NCBI RefSeq assembly: GCF_030408035.1
Contig: NZ_JASDCF010000019.1
Location: forward strand, 1 to 61,847
Direction of reading: 5' to 3'
DNA: 61,847 nucleotides
From: Psychrobacter sp. APC 3426
GTDB lineage: Bacteria > Pseudomonadota > Gammaproteobacteria > Pseudomonadales > Moraxellaceae
Shown here: positions 20,593 through 29,472 of the stretch, piece after piece
Layout of the letters: each line of letters begins with the position of its first letter
How positions within the stretch are numbered: position 1 is the first letter of the stretch
Notes under the pieces: generated by a model
Databases searched by the model: none
Told to the model about the DNA's origin: nothing
Seen by the model: only the letters and a program-made list of their open reading frames with translations
Position numbers and translations under genes: made by a program

Positions 20593-21894
20593 TTACGCTT
20601 TTGCCATTTCTGCAAATATCTCATCAGCTGCTTTAATTGAAGTCTCGATGTCTGCATCGCTATGCTTGATAGACATAAATCCCGCTTCATAAGCAGACGG
20701 TGCAAGGTAGATACCGCGATCTAGCATGCCGTGAAAGAAAGTATTAAACACCTCCATATCACATTCTGTCACGTCATCAAAGTTCTGCGGGACAGTCGTC
20801 TCACTGTCTCTGACAAAGAACATGCCAAACATGCCGCCCAATTTATTGGTACGCAGATTGATACCATGCTTGTCAGCTGCCGCTTGAAAACCATCAACGA
20901 GCTTATCTACTTTCGCTGCTAATTCATCATAGAAACCGTCTGCCGTTAAGTCTTCAAACATGGCGATACCAGCACGCATTGCCAGTGGGTTACCTGATAA
21001 CGTACCCGCTTGATAGACACCGCCAAGTGGCGCAATGCAAGACATGATGTCTGTCTTACCACCGAAGGCACCAACTGGCAAGCCTGCACCAATGATTTTA
21101 CCAAAGCAAGTCAAGTCAGGGTCGATACCGAAATGCGCTTGTGCGCCACCAAGTCCAACGCGAAAGCCTGTCATCACTTCATCAAAGATAAGTACCGCAC
21201 CATTCGCTGTACACTCTGCACGCAAAGTATCATGGAACTCTTGGGTCGGAATGACCATATTCATGTTGCCAGCAATCGGCTCCAAGATAACGCAGGCAAT
21301 CTCTTCACCCCATTTTTCAAAGCAATCCTTAATCGCTTGCGGATTATTATAAGGAATCGTAATAGTATGCTTAGCAAAATCCGCTGGTACGCCTTTTGAC
21401 GTTGGTTCACCAATATCAAGCATGCCCGAACCTGCTTTTACTAGCAGACTGTCTGAATGGCCATGGTAGCAGCCTTCAAATTTGACAATTTTGTCACGTT
21501 GGGTATAACCACGCGCCAGACGAATGGCACTCATGGTCGCTTCTGTGCCTGAGCTGGTCATACGAATCATCTCAACGCTCGGGACGATTTCACAAATTTT
21601 ATCTGCAACAGTGGTCTCAAACGGTGTTGGGGTACCGAAGCTTAAACCATCATCAGCCGCCTTTTTGACTGCATCAATTACTTTTGGATGCGCATGACCC
21701 AAAATCATTGGACCCCAAGAGCCAACATAATCGATGTAAGCATTGTCTTCGGTATCATAGATTTTGCTACCGTTAGCACGATGCATAAAGATAGGCGTAC
21801 CACCTACCCCTGCAAAAGCGCGAACTGGCGAGTTGACGCCACCGGGGATATGTTTGCGTGCTTGCGCAAATAGCTGTTCGTTTTTAGTGCTCAT
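20593..21894 (-). CDS. hemL: Glutamate-1-semialdehyde 2,1-aminomutase
   Basis: A 433-residue PLP enzyme of normal length. [43 protein letters not shown], the [16 protein letters not shown] loop, [12 protein letters not shown] and [17 protein letters not shown] (with the PLP-binding Lys) appear in order. Known reaction: glutamate-1-semialdehyde to 5-aminolevulinate, directly after HemA, whose gene is at the left edge. It is followed downstream only by the shared terminator. Confidence 0.97.
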   Translation of the reverse strand: MSTKNEQLFAQARKHIPGGVNSPVRAFAGVGGTPIFMHRANGSKIYDTEDNAYIDYVGSWGPMILGHAHPKVIDAVKKAADDGLSFGTPTPFETTVADKICEIVPSVEMIRMTSSGTEATMSAIRLARGYTQRDKIVKFEGCYHGHSDSLLVKAGSGMLDIGEPTSKGVPADFAKHTITIPYNNPQAIKDCFEKWGEEIACVILEPIAGNMNMVIPTQEFHDTLRAECTANGAVLIFDEVMTGFRVGLGGAQAHFGIDPDLTCFGKIIGAGLPVGAFGGKTDIMSCIAPLGGVYQAGTLSGNPLAMRAGIAMFEDLTADGFYDELAAKVDKLVDGFQAAADKHGINLRTNKLGGMFGMFFVRDSETTVPQNFDDVTECDMEVFNTFFHGMLDRGIYLAPSAYEAGFMSIKHSDADIETSIKAADEIFAEMAKA

Positions 21895-21948
21895 AATTAT
21901 TCTCTATTATTTTATTAACAGTAAATTCATTCTTTTATTAAACGTTAT

Positions 21949-22302
21949 TTAAGCCTTTTTAACCACCGAAGATTTAAGCTTCATCGGGCCATAGCCATCA
22001 AGTTTACAGTCAATATCATGACCGTCGGTAGCATCTGGCAACAGGCGAATACTTTTTGCTTTAGTGCCTACTTTAATAACGATTGAAGAGCCTTTAACCT
22101 TTAAGTCTTTAATGACAGTAACCGCATCACCGTCTTGCAGCTCGTTACCAACTGCATCACGAATGACCGCGTCTTGGTCTGCAGCTTCAGCCGCATCTGT
22201 CTCCGCCGCCGTCCATTCATGGGCACACATCGGACATACCAGTAACGCACCATCTTCGTACGTATATTCAGCATCACATTTTGGGCAATTTGGTAAGCTC
22301 AT
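21949..22302 (-). CDS. yjdM: YjdM/PhnA-family zinc-ribbon protein
   Basis: A 117-residue protein. The N-terminal zinc ribbon is [21 protein letters not shown] (two CxxC pairs), followed by HEW and the domain [24 protein letters not shown]. These are the marks of the family once called PhnA; despite that name it is not a phosphonoacetate hydrolase and its role is unknown. The ATG at 22302 is chosen over upstream Met codons because GAGGAAATT precedes it. Confidence 0.9.
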   Translation of the reverse strand: MSLPNCPKCDAEYTYEDGALLVCPMCAHEWTAAETDAAEAADQDAVIRDAVGNELQDGDAVTVIKDLKVKGSSIVIKVGTKAKSIRLLPDATDGHDIDCKLDGYGPMKLKSSVVKKA

Positions 22303-22539
22303 AATTTCCTCAGCAGCCATCATCATTTAGGTTTATTCTAGACCCAGCCTAGTTATAGTATTGTACCGCAACTCGCGCCCTTTAACCAATTGGCACGGTT
22401 GAAAATTGGGGATTGCACCCAATCTAGACCTTAACCGTAGCGTTTTTTATCGCAGTGTTTTTTATGGTACTCTTCTTAGCCTCATATAGTTTTAATACCT
22501 AAATATTTAGAATAAAATTCCATTATAAGGATAGTAATA

Positions 22540-23292
22540 ATGACTCAATCTTCAAATGTATCGGCTTTGCCGCAGTTTGCCCAATTAACCTTACAAGGCG
22601 AGGATGCCGAAAAATTCCTACAGGGTCAAATCACCACTGATGTAACCAAAATCGGCCTTAGCTATCAGCCCACAGCGCTTAGCAATATTAAAGGGCGTAT
22701 TGATTTTGGTCTTTGGATAAAAAAACAAGACGAAAATCAATTTGATGTGGTCGTTAGTGCCGATTGTGTTGAATCTTTCCAAGCACATTTAAAAAAATAC
22801 GGTGCTTTTTTCAAGTTTGAGACCAGCGCGCCAACACCAATTTATCCTTGCGTGATTGGCGATGAGCCGACTTTTAGTCATAAAGATGAGCATAATACTG
22901 CGGAGGACACTCAAGCTTGGATGCAGCGCAGTATCGAAAACGGCAACTATTGGATCGTGGCAGCAACGCAGGGACAATTTCAGCCGCAAGAGCTGCGTCT
23001 CCATCAGCGCGGCGGCATGGATTATGATAAAGGCTGCTATCTCGGTCAAGAGGTCATCGCTCGCATTTATTTTAAAGCGGCACCCAAAGCATTTTTACAT
23101 TATGTAAAAGGCTCAGGTGATGTCCCAGCAGCAGGTGACAAGCTGGATAAAATTCAGGTGGTCAATGCGATTGTTACTGCCGAAGGCTTCGAAGCATTGG
23201 TTGTTGCACGCCCAGCACATCTTGATAATAGCGAACTTACCATATTAGAATTACCACCAGCACTGCAGGCTGATGTCGCGCGTCCACAATAG
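22540..23292 (+). CDS. ygfZ: Folate-binding YgfZ/CAF17-family protein
   Basis: A 250-residue protein with the family signature KGCYLGQEVIAR near residues 166-177, preceded by LPQFAQLTLQGEDAEKFLQGQ at the N-terminus. Known role of the family: a tetrahydrofolate-dependent factor helping maintenance of certain iron-sulfur proteins. It is shorter than E. coli YgfZ (326 residues), mostly at the C-terminus. Ribosome binding site AAGGATAG. It is followed by dadA on the same strand after 65 bp. Confidence 0.9.
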   Translation: MTQSSNVSALPQFAQLTLQGEDAEKFLQGQITTDVTKIGLSYQPTALSNIKGRIDFGLWIKKQDENQFDVVVSADCVESFQAHLKKYGAFFKFETSAPTPIYPCVIGDEPTFSHKDEHNTAEDTQAWMQRSIENGNYWIVAATQGQFQPQELRLHQRGGMDYDKGCYLGQEVIARIYFKAAPKAFLHYVKGSGDVPAAGDKLDKIQVVNAIVTAEGFEALVVARPAHLDNSELTILELPPALQADVARPQ

Positions 23293-23357
23293 CTTTTGTT
23301 TGAACCGCAGTAAACTGTCAAATAAGCAGCTAAAACAGTCACTAAGAGATTTTACTC

Positions 23358-24689
23358 ATGACCCATATTGCGGTACTCGGAGCAGGCGTGGTGGGTGTAA
23401 CCACTGCATGGTATCTTTGCCAAGCAGGCTATGATGTGACCGTCATTGAGCGTGAGCCAGCCGCCGGTATGCAGACTTCATTTGCTAATGGTGGGCAAAT
23501 ATCAGTCTCGCATGCGACCCCTTGGGCCAATCCTGCTGCTCCAATGAAAGCGCTTAAATGGTTGTTTAAAGAAGATGCTCCGCTACTATATCGTCTGCGA
23601 GCTGACAAGGCGCAGCTTAAGTGGGCGATGCAGTTTTTGCAGGAGTGCCGCGCAGATAGAGCCGATGCCAATCTAGTACAAATGGTACGTCTAGGATTGT
23701 ATTCACGAGATACTTTGCAGCAGCTGCGTGCTGACATTGGTATTGATTACGAGCAGCAAAAGCGCGGTATCATGCATTTTTATACCGATCAAGCTGAGTT
23801 TGATGCCGCCATTGCGCCAACAGAGCGTATGCAAGCGCTAGGCTGCGAACGCCATGTCATTGATATTAATAATGCAGTCAGTTTAGAGCCAGCGCTCTAC
23901 CCTGTTGCCCATAAGCTTAAAGGCGCGACTTATACTAGCCGTGATGAATCAGGTAACGCCCATCTATTTACCCAACGCTTAGCGAAGCGCTGCGCTGAGG
24001 CTGGCGTGCAGTTCTTATATGATACCGAGGTATTGGCGTTAAATGCTGACGCTCACTCTACTAATCCGCATATCCATAGTATTACTATCCGTCCCAAGGG
24101 CGAAAACACGCAAACCTTTAGTGCAGACAGCCATGTACTAGCACTTGGCAGCTATAGCGTTGCACTAATGAAGCCGCTCAATATTCATCTGCCGATATTC
24201 CCTGCCAAAGGCTACTCGGCCACGTATCAAATCAATCCGCGCGCCCCTCACCTAGCACCCTTTGTCAGTCTCATTGATGATGAGTTTAAGCTCGTGACCT
24301 CACGTCTTGGCGATAAATTACGCGTCGCTGGCACGGCAGAATTCAATGGCTACAATTTGGATTTGAATAGCACACGCTGTGAAGCCATCACTCGCCGTGT
24401 ACAGCAGCTATTCCCGAAAGGCATTATTGCCAATTCTGTGCAATACTGGACAGGGCTGCGACCGATGACCCCATCAAACGTACCATTGATAGGTCGCGCG
24501 CATAAGGGTCACGTCCGTCACGGTAGTCACAATACAAGCGCTAGTTTTGATAATTTATGGCTCAATACCGGTCATGGCACGCTTGGCTGGACCCATGCTT
24601 GTGGTTCGGCAAAAGCTATTAGTCTGTTAATACAGGGCGAAACACCACCAGTCGATTTTGACTTTGTTGGTGTGAGTTCTCATAGATAG
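23358..24689 (+). CDS. dadA: D-amino acid dehydrogenase small subunit
   Basis: A 443-residue FAD flavoprotein. It starts with the dinucleotide fold VLGAGVVGVTTAWYLCQAGY, has ANGGQISVSHATPWANP, and ends with the FAD/substrate segment YWTGLRPMTPSNVPLIG and LWLNTGHGTLGWTHACGSAK. Known reaction: oxidative deamination of D-amino acids (notably D-Ala) feeding the respiratory chain. The usual partner, catabolic alanine racemase dadX, is not adjacent, so this may be one of several DadA paralogues. A repeat-type hairpin lies 22 bp past the stop. Confidence 0.9.
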   Translation: MTHIAVLGAGVVGVTTAWYLCQAGYDVTVIEREPAAGMQTSFANGGQISVSHATPWANPAAPMKALKWLFKEDAPLLYRLRADKAQLKWAMQFLQECRADRADANLVQMVRLGLYSRDTLQQLRADIGIDYEQQKRGIMHFYTDQAEFDAAIAPTERMQALGCERHVIDINNAVSLEPALYPVAHKLKGATYTSRDESGNAHLFTQRLAKRCAEAGVQFLYDTEVLALNADAHSTNPHIHSITIRPKGENTQTFSADSHVLALGSYSVALMKPLNIHLPIFPAKGYSATYQINPRAPHLAPFVSLIDDEFKLVTSRLGDKLRVAGTAEFNGYNLDLNSTRCEAITRRVQQLFPKGIIANSVQYWTGLRPMTPSNVPLIGRAHKGHVRHGSHNTSASFDNLWLNTGHGTLGWTHACGSAKAISLLIQGETPPVDFDFVGVSSHR

Positions 24690-24711
24690 TATCTTTAAAG
24701 CCAATATATTT

Positions 24712-24781
24712 TGGCTAGTAGAAATTTTCGCAGCCTCTGTCTGGCATAGCGCACAGCAAGCAAGAAAATTTTTACTAGCCA
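24712..24781 (+). repeat. 70-bp hairpin sharing the core of the 138-bp repeat family but with another stem
   Basis: An 18-bp stem, TGGCTAGTAGAAATTTTC at 24712-24729 and GAAAATTTTTACTAGCCA at 24764-24781, with a single G-U pair, encloses GCAGCCTCTGTCTGGC ... GCACAGCAAGCAA. The inner part matches the core of the 138-bp elements, but the stem sequence is different and still fully paired. It sits between convergent dadA and the oxidoreductase gene. Confidence 0.75.
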
Positions 24782-24831
24782 TACGTAATACGTATTCACC
24801 TTGTATAAACCGTAAGCGAATAACAGGCATA

Positions 24832-24860
24832 AAAAAGACGCTCCAATAAGCGCCTTCTTT
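24832..24860 (-). terminator. Terminator of the molybdopterin oxidoreductase gene
   Basis: On the minus strand AAGGCGCT-TATTGG-AGCGTCTT followed by TTTT, about 40-70 bp after the stop. Confidence 0.65.
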
Positions 24861-24899
24861 GTTCAAATGTTAGACTTTCAATTTAGCGCAATGCTAATT

Positions 24900-27143
24900 T
24901 TATGCAGCATTTCCTGACTCAATATCGGAAGATTCAATGTTGGAAGATTCAATATCAGAATCAACGCTTGAATCGGTAGTCTCCAAATCAACCACTTCAG
25001 GCTCAACTGCTTCTAACTGCACAGGTACGCCGTTGACCGCCGCATTACCACTTAACTGATCGATTAGCGTATCGTCCGTCAAGTCATTCACACTGACGCC
25101 TGCATGCGCTTGCGCAATCTTTTGTTTGACACCTTTACGGCCGTGACCCCAACCATGAGGGATGCTCACCACTCTTGGCATCAGCTCATCGTTGACTTCT
25201 GCGACGATATTCACACTACCAACGCGTGAGGTAACTTTTACGTTTTGACCGTCCTCGATACCGTATTCTTTAGCCGTTTCAGGATGCAACATAAGCGTAC
25301 AGCGTGGCTTACCTTTTACCAACCGATAGCTATTATGCAACCACGAGTTATTACTACGTACATGGCGGCGACCTATCAATAGAATCTGCTGATCATCATA
25401 GTCCTGCATCATCTCCTGTACGCGCTCTAAATCTGCTTTATAAAAATCAACGTTAAGATGAATCTGCTTGTCCTTATGTTTTAACCCTTCTGGCAACATC
25501 CTTTTGAGAGCCCCTAAATCAATGCCATGCGGATTTTTCTTTAGTTTCTTTAAATTTAGATCCTTATAAGGCCCACGCTTTAGTCCCTGGTTGAGCACAA
25601 ACTTCGGTCCCAAGACTTTTACTAGTAGACGCTCAACTCTGATGACAAGTGGTGCTTTTTTATCTAAACGCTTTGCCAGCTCTAAATAGATTTGCCAGTC
25701 ATGTTTGGCACTTTTTTTCTTACGGAATAAAGCTTTTGAATATTTAGCCACGTTATGTACGGCAAAATTGTTAAAGGTAACGTCATAATGATCGCGCTCT
25801 AGTGGCGAGACTGGTGGCAAAATGATATGGGCATGACGACTGGTTTCAGTAACGAAGTAATCAATAGCGACCATAAAGTCTAAGTTGGCGAACGCCTCGT
25901 CTAATTTTTCACCATTGGGCGTGCTGAGTACAGGGTTGCCAGCGACAGTCATAAATCCTTTTAACTGTCCCGCGCCTTCTACCAGCATCTCATCTGCCAT
26001 CGCCACCACTGGATAATCACCATTAAAATCAGGCAAATGACTCACTCGGCTATGGCGCTTACCTAAGTAGCCTGGGCCTGAGTTATTGACCACATCGACT
26101 GCAGGATTGGGGAACATTAGACCACCCACCTCATCTAAGCGCCCTGTGACAATATTAATGACCATAATCAAATACTGACTTAATAAGCCAAACTCTTGTA
26201 CCGATACGCCCATGCGTCCATAACAAACGGAGCTTTTGGCTTCACAAAATTCTTTGACGAGTCGTTTAATCTCACTTGCAGAAATACCAGTAATATCAGC
26301 TACGGATTCGGCGCTATAGTCTTTAGCAAAGTCTACCAGCCGCTCAATCTCTGGCGAGAGCGCCGCCGCTCTATTATTTTTAGCGCGCGCTTTATCCGCA
26401 TAACCTTGCAGATAGATTTCATTGAGCATGGCGAGCAATAGTAAGACATCGGTCGCTGGGCGAATAAAATGATGCTCGCTAGCAATATCTGCTGTTTCTG
26501 TTCGTCTTGGATCTATTACCACCACTTTGCCATCACGTGCTTTGATATCTTTTAGCTTTTGGCGCATATTCGGTGCGGTCATAATACTACCGTTAGACGC
26601 CAGCGGATTGCCACCGATGATGAGCATATATTGGGTACGATTGACGTCAGGCACAGGAATGCGCAGCATATGCCCAAACAGATGCATACTGACAATATGG
26701 TGCGGCAGTTGGTCGATGGAAGTCGCAGAAAAACGACTGCGCGTCTTTATACTGGTGAGTAAATGCTTAATCGTTAACATGCCGCCCAGATTATGGACGT
26801 TAGGATTGCCTAAATAAATACCAAGGGCATTTTTACCATGTTTTTTCTGTACCGACTGAATACCGGCCGCCACTTTATCGAGAGCATCAGGCCAGCTCAT
26901 CTCTTTCCAACCGTTAGTGGTTCTTTCAACCGGATGATGCAGGCGATCACCGTCTTCATGCAAGTCCTGCAAGGCAGTCGCTTTTGGACAAATATAACCT
27001 TTGGAGAATGGATCGTCTTTATCGCCTTTAATCGATAATATCTTGTCACCATCGTGCTGGATAACGATACCGCACATGGCTTCGCATAAATTGCAGGTTC
27101 TAAAATGTGTTTGCTCATTCGTCTTGGTTTGTTCACTAGCCAT
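24900..27143 (-). CDS. Molybdopterin-dependent oxidoreductase
   Basis: A 747-residue protein of the DMSO-reductase superfamily. The N-terminal [4Fe-4S] site is C17-x2-C20-x3-C24-x27-C52 followed by PKA. YLGNPNVHNLGG, MLIIGGNPLASNGSIM, VVVIDPRRTETA and the C-terminal MolyDop-binding domain (LLIGRRHVRSNNSWLHNS, then EYGIEDGQNVKVTSRVGSV) are all visible. There is no twin-Arg signal, so it is probably cytoplasmic, and no electron-transfer subunit gene lies next to it. The substrate cannot be assigned; it resembles stand-alone formate-dehydrogenase-like proteins. The last ~35 residues are an acidic tail with near-repeats of ES-[SN]-IES from a short DNA repeat. Confidence 0.85.
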   Translation of the reverse strand: MASEQTKTNEQTHFRTCNLCEAMCGIVIQHDGDKILSIKGDKDDPFSKGYICPKATALQDLHEDGDRLHHPVERTTNGWKEMSWPDALDKVAAGIQSVQKKHGKNALGIYLGNPNVHNLGGMLTIKHLLTSIKTRSRFSATSIDQLPHHIVSMHLFGHMLRIPVPDVNRTQYMLIIGGNPLASNGSIMTAPNMRQKLKDIKARDGKVVVIDPRRTETADIASEHHFIRPATDVLLLLAMLNEIYLQGYADKARAKNNRAAALSPEIERLVDFAKDYSAESVADITGISASEIKRLVKEFCEAKSSVCYGRMGVSVQEFGLLSQYLIMVINIVTGRLDEVGGLMFPNPAVDVVNNSGPGYLGKRHSRVSHLPDFNGDYPVVAMADEMLVEGAGQLKGFMTVAGNPVLSTPNGEKLDEAFANLDFMVAIDYFVTETSRHAHIILPPVSPLERDHYDVTFNNFAVHNVAKYSKALFRKKKSAKHDWQIYLELAKRLDKKAPLVIRVERLLVKVLGPKFVLNQGLKRGPYKDLNLKKLKKNPHGIDLGALKRMLPEGLKHKDKQIHLNVDFYKADLERVQEMMQDYDDQQILLIGRRHVRSNNSWLHNSYRLVKGKPRCTLMLHPETAKEYGIEDGQNVKVTSRVGSVNIVAEVNDELMPRVVSIPHGWGHGRKGVKQKIAQAHAGVSVNDLTDDTLIDQLSGNAAVNGVPVQLEAVEPEVVDLETTDSSVDSDIESSNIESSDIESGNAA

Positions 27144-27657
27144 GGTCGCGCTCCCTGTTGTTTTGCAATATAGTTCTCACTATATAAATTCCGTTTTATG
27201 ACTTTAATAGCCTATCCCGCGATTCAATCTATATTCCTGTCGTCAGTCTTTTCTAAGCTATAGTCATTTAGACACCAAGTCTATGATTAAATCTTTAATA
27301 AGATGGAATCCTCTAAAAGTAGTATTGTAAACTGCCTCCGTATCATCCTATATTTCTATAAAACTCGCTGACCTCATTTACCCAGTTATTTGAAAAACGC
27401 ACCGTTTATTACACAAAGAGGCAGCTCATAACACAGTCATCCAAATTCCTATAATGGTGCAACACTCTAAACATTGCCTATACAGACAGCGCCGGTGTGA
27501 ATGCCTATATTAGATATCACCAGTTGGCGTATGAGACTTTACTTACAACCACTGGGTAAAATGTTAGAAAAAAAGCGCAACATTCAACAAAGACAGTTAG
27601 ATAAAGACAGAAGGAATAATTGTCTTAATAACTAATTAGATAATAAGGAATATAATA
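27144..27657. other. Intergenic region upstream of csbD
   Basis: About 510 bp between divergent genes. No tRNA, repeat family member or credible ORF seen. AATAAGGAATATAATA just before 27658 supplies the csbD ribosome binding site. Confidence 0.5.
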
Positions 27658-27861
27658 ATGAATGAACATACTCTAAAAGGTGAATGGAACCAGATGAAAG
27701 GCGCCGTTAAACAAAAATGGGCGGAGCTAACTGATGACGATCTCACCCATATCGAAGGTAGCCGTGATAAATTGGTTGGTCGTGTACAAGAACGCTATGG
27801 TCACAGTAAAGATGATGCTGAGCGTGCCGTAGATGACTGGCGCCGCGAAAATAAATACTAA
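27658..27861 (+). CDS. CsbD-family stress protein
   Basis: A 67-residue protein, MNEHTLKGEWNQMKGAVKQK at its start and YGHSKDDAERAVDDW near its end, the standard CsbD (YjbJ-like) pattern. These small, abundant, hydrophilic proteins are induced in stationary phase or general stress in several bacteria; biochemical role unknown. A strong ribosome binding site (AAGGAA) and a terminator at 27904-27940 frame it as a single-gene unit. It is convergent with the small RNA gene that ends at about 27981. Confidence 0.92.
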   Translation: MNEHTLKGEWNQMKGAVKQKWAELTDDDLTHIEGSRDKLVGRVQERYGHSKDDAERAVDDWRRENKY

Positions 27862-27903
27862 TCTACTCTCAGAATACAAAATGAATAGTTGATCTTAAAC
27901 AAA

Positions 27904-27940
27904 AAGAACCGCATGAATTTCATGCGGTTCTCTTATTATT
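27904..27940 (+). terminator. Terminator after csbD
   Basis: AGAACCGCATGAA / TTCATGCGGTTCT perfect stem, then CTTATTATT. The stem shares AACCGCAT/ATGCGGTT with the terminator of the facing RNA gene at 27982-28016. Confidence 0.85.
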
Positions 27941-27980
27941 AGTCATATAATCCGTTGAGAGTTTTCAAAACCCAGACACG

Positions 27981-28237
27981 ATAAAACCGCATAGCAATTA
28001 ATTGTTATGCGGTTTTATTGTTAACTATCCATGTTACCTATCACGACTGTTTCCTATGCATCCTTGCATACTCTTCAGTATATTGTGATACTGGGCATCC
28101 TGCCCTTTTTGTTACGACTATCAGCACAGGTTATGTGTCCTTACTTCACTTATCGTTATCATCCTGATGCTGATAAGTGAATCATTATCCTTAATGCGGT
28201 CAACTCAATCCTTGAGTCACATTCCCTAATGCCGTGT
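27981..28237 (-). ncRNA. Candidate CsrA/RsmA-sequestering small RNA (RsmY/RsmZ/CsrB type)
   Basis: The minus strand of about 255 nt carries nine GGA motifs (first bases at 28225, 28211, 28190, 28164, 28140, 28100, 28063, 28054, 28030), most as A-N-GGA. At least five lie in hairpin loops: CTCAA-GGA-TTGAG, CATTA-AGGA-TAATG, GGGCA-GGA-TGCCC, ATGCA-AGGA-TGCAT, and ATCA-GG-ATGAT inside a longer TTCACTTATC/GATAAGTGAA stem. It ends in a hairpin AAAACCGCATA / TATGCGGTTTT at 28016-27982. Upstream are a promoter and a GacA-type box. Known: such RNAs bind several CsrA/RsmA dimers through loop GGA motifs and relieve translational repression. No ORF explains the segment. The class is inferred from architecture; ends are approximate. 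Confidence 0.85.
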
Positions 28238-28241
28238 GACT

Positions 28242-28270
28242 ATAATGCCCAATTCCCAACCCAATGTTAA
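28242..28270 (-). promoter_or_regulatory. Promoter of the candidate Rsm-type RNA
   Basis: Reading leftward, -35 TTAACA (28270-28265), 17 bp, then -10 CATTAT (28247-28242). An overlapping TATAGT (28244-28239) is an alternative -10. The start point would fall at about 28232-28237. Confidence 0.6.
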
Positions 28271-28288
28271 GTCGCGTAAGCGTCATTG

Positions 28289-28310
28289 CGTGTAAGCATA
28301 TGCTTACACG
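28289..28310. promoter_or_regulatory. GacA-type upstream activating sequence (perfect 22-bp palindrome)
   Basis: TGTAAG-CATATG-CTTACA with one further symmetric base pair pair on each side (CG...CG) gives 22 bp of perfect dyad symmetry. It matches the known GacA/UvrY-dependent element TGTAAG-N6-CTTACA found upstream of rsmY/rsmZ/rsmX genes in Pseudomonas. Its centre is about 65 bp upstream of the inferred start of the RNA at 28232-28237, a spacing like that of known GacA targets. It lies 243 bp from the divergent lipoprotein gene at 28553. Confidence 0.82.
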
Positions 28311-28552
28311 GTTCATATCCGTTACTTCGATTACAACTTATTAACGCAAATGACACTTACCATCAAGTTTTGTCGATTACTATAGAGAATGTAAGAAAAT
28401 ATTTCCGCACATATGATGATAGTCGTTAAAGGATTAACACAGTAGTTATTCTATAAATACTATCACGCTTAGCGTTCACAGAGTGCTTACTCCTAACTGG
28501 ATACCGTTAGCAAATAATAAGTTATCTGAAAACATTATAGGATAATCAGATT

Positions 28553-29233
28553 ATGAAAATATTAAAGCCTTTTTCATTCAAAACAGCAATATCCGCAGGT
28601 TTGACTGTCGCTCTGTTGGGTACTACCATCGGTTGTACGGTTTTAGGTCCAGGTTATGACAACCAGCCTATTTATCGCGGCGATGCTGGCTACGGTAATG
28701 CCAACTACAGTCGTGTCACTCAGCAGCTACGCAATGACTTACGCCGCAAAGGCTATCAAGTCATGGATATCAGATCTGATAGCTATCGCGGCAACCGAGC
28801 AATCACTGCCATTGCTAAAAAGAACAATCAAGCCTATGAGCTTAAATATACTTACCCTGAGCTAAGGCTCATTAGCTCAAATAGGACAGCGCTATCTAAT
28901 ATCTGGCAAGATGACAGATATGATAATGATAGATATAACAAAAATGATTATAAGAAAGATAAATACAAAAATAAGAACAAAGGTAACAAGAACAAAAATC
29001 GCTATAAGAAAGACGATATCGAAGACAGCATCAAAAGAGAATCACGTTACCCAGCGATTAAACAAAAAGCAGTCAGAAAGGTTAGCGCGATGGGTTACCG
29101 TGTAAAAGATATTGAGCTGGAAGAGAAGAACAATCGCGGTGTCTTCGAGATAGAAGCCAGACGTGGCTCACAAGATTATGAAATCTTACTTGGTTACCCA
29201 AACTTAAATGTGATTAAGGTTGAAAAAGACTAG
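28553..29233 (+). CDS. Lipoprotein with two PepSY-like modules
   Basis: A 226-residue protein with a lipobox TTIGC at about residue 28. Two similar modules are visible: residues ~50-110 (QLRNDLRRKGYQVMDIRSD ... AYELKYTYPELRLIS) and ~165-226 (AVRKVSAMGYRVKDIELEE ... YEILLGYPNLNVIKVEK). Between them is a 40-residue spacer made almost only of K, N, D, Y and R. The module pattern (helix, GY-x-V-x-DI, strands, YP-x-x-x-VIK) resembles PepSY-type domains; that is an inference. The C-terminal module is clearly paralogous to the protein at 30784-31131. Function unknown; likely outer-membrane or periplasmic. Confidence 0.78.
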   Translation: MKILKPFSFKTAISAGLTVALLGTTIGCTVLGPGYDNQPIYRGDAGYGNANYSRVTQQLRNDLRRKGYQVMDIRSDSYRGNRAITAIAKKNNQAYELKYTYPELRLISSNRTALSNIWQDDRYDNDRYNKNDYKKDKYKNKNKGNKNKNRYKKDDIEDSIKRESRYPAIKQKAVRKVSAMGYRVKDIELEEKNNRGVFEIEARRGSQDYEILLGYPNLNVIKVEKD

Positions 29234-29472
29234 GGTCTTTTGAACATGTAAATACTTAATCAATTGAACTTAGACTAACTTTTAAGACGATAAGATGTTG
29301 AGAGTCATTCCATATCGAATAAAGTTTTTGGCATCGCTGATAGCTTGATGTCTACGGTCAGACAAGCCAGCCCTTGGTTTGTTTGACTATTTTTTATCGC
29401 ACGATTTTATCTAGCAATTAAGCATCATTTTTAATTTGATAAGAGGCTTTTATGAAACTGACAACCTTAATG

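Noticed and set aside
28091..28110. Terminator for a rightward transcript (GGGCATCCTGCCCTTTTT)
   Set aside because: On the plus strand it looks like a terminator, but it is one of a series of hairpins whose minus-strand loops all carry GGA, so it is better read as part of the small RNA.
28289..28310. Operator for the lipoprotein gene at 28553
   Set aside because: Not excluded, but the match to the GacA box and its position before the RNA promoter fit the RNA gene better; it is 243 bp from the lipoprotein ATG.
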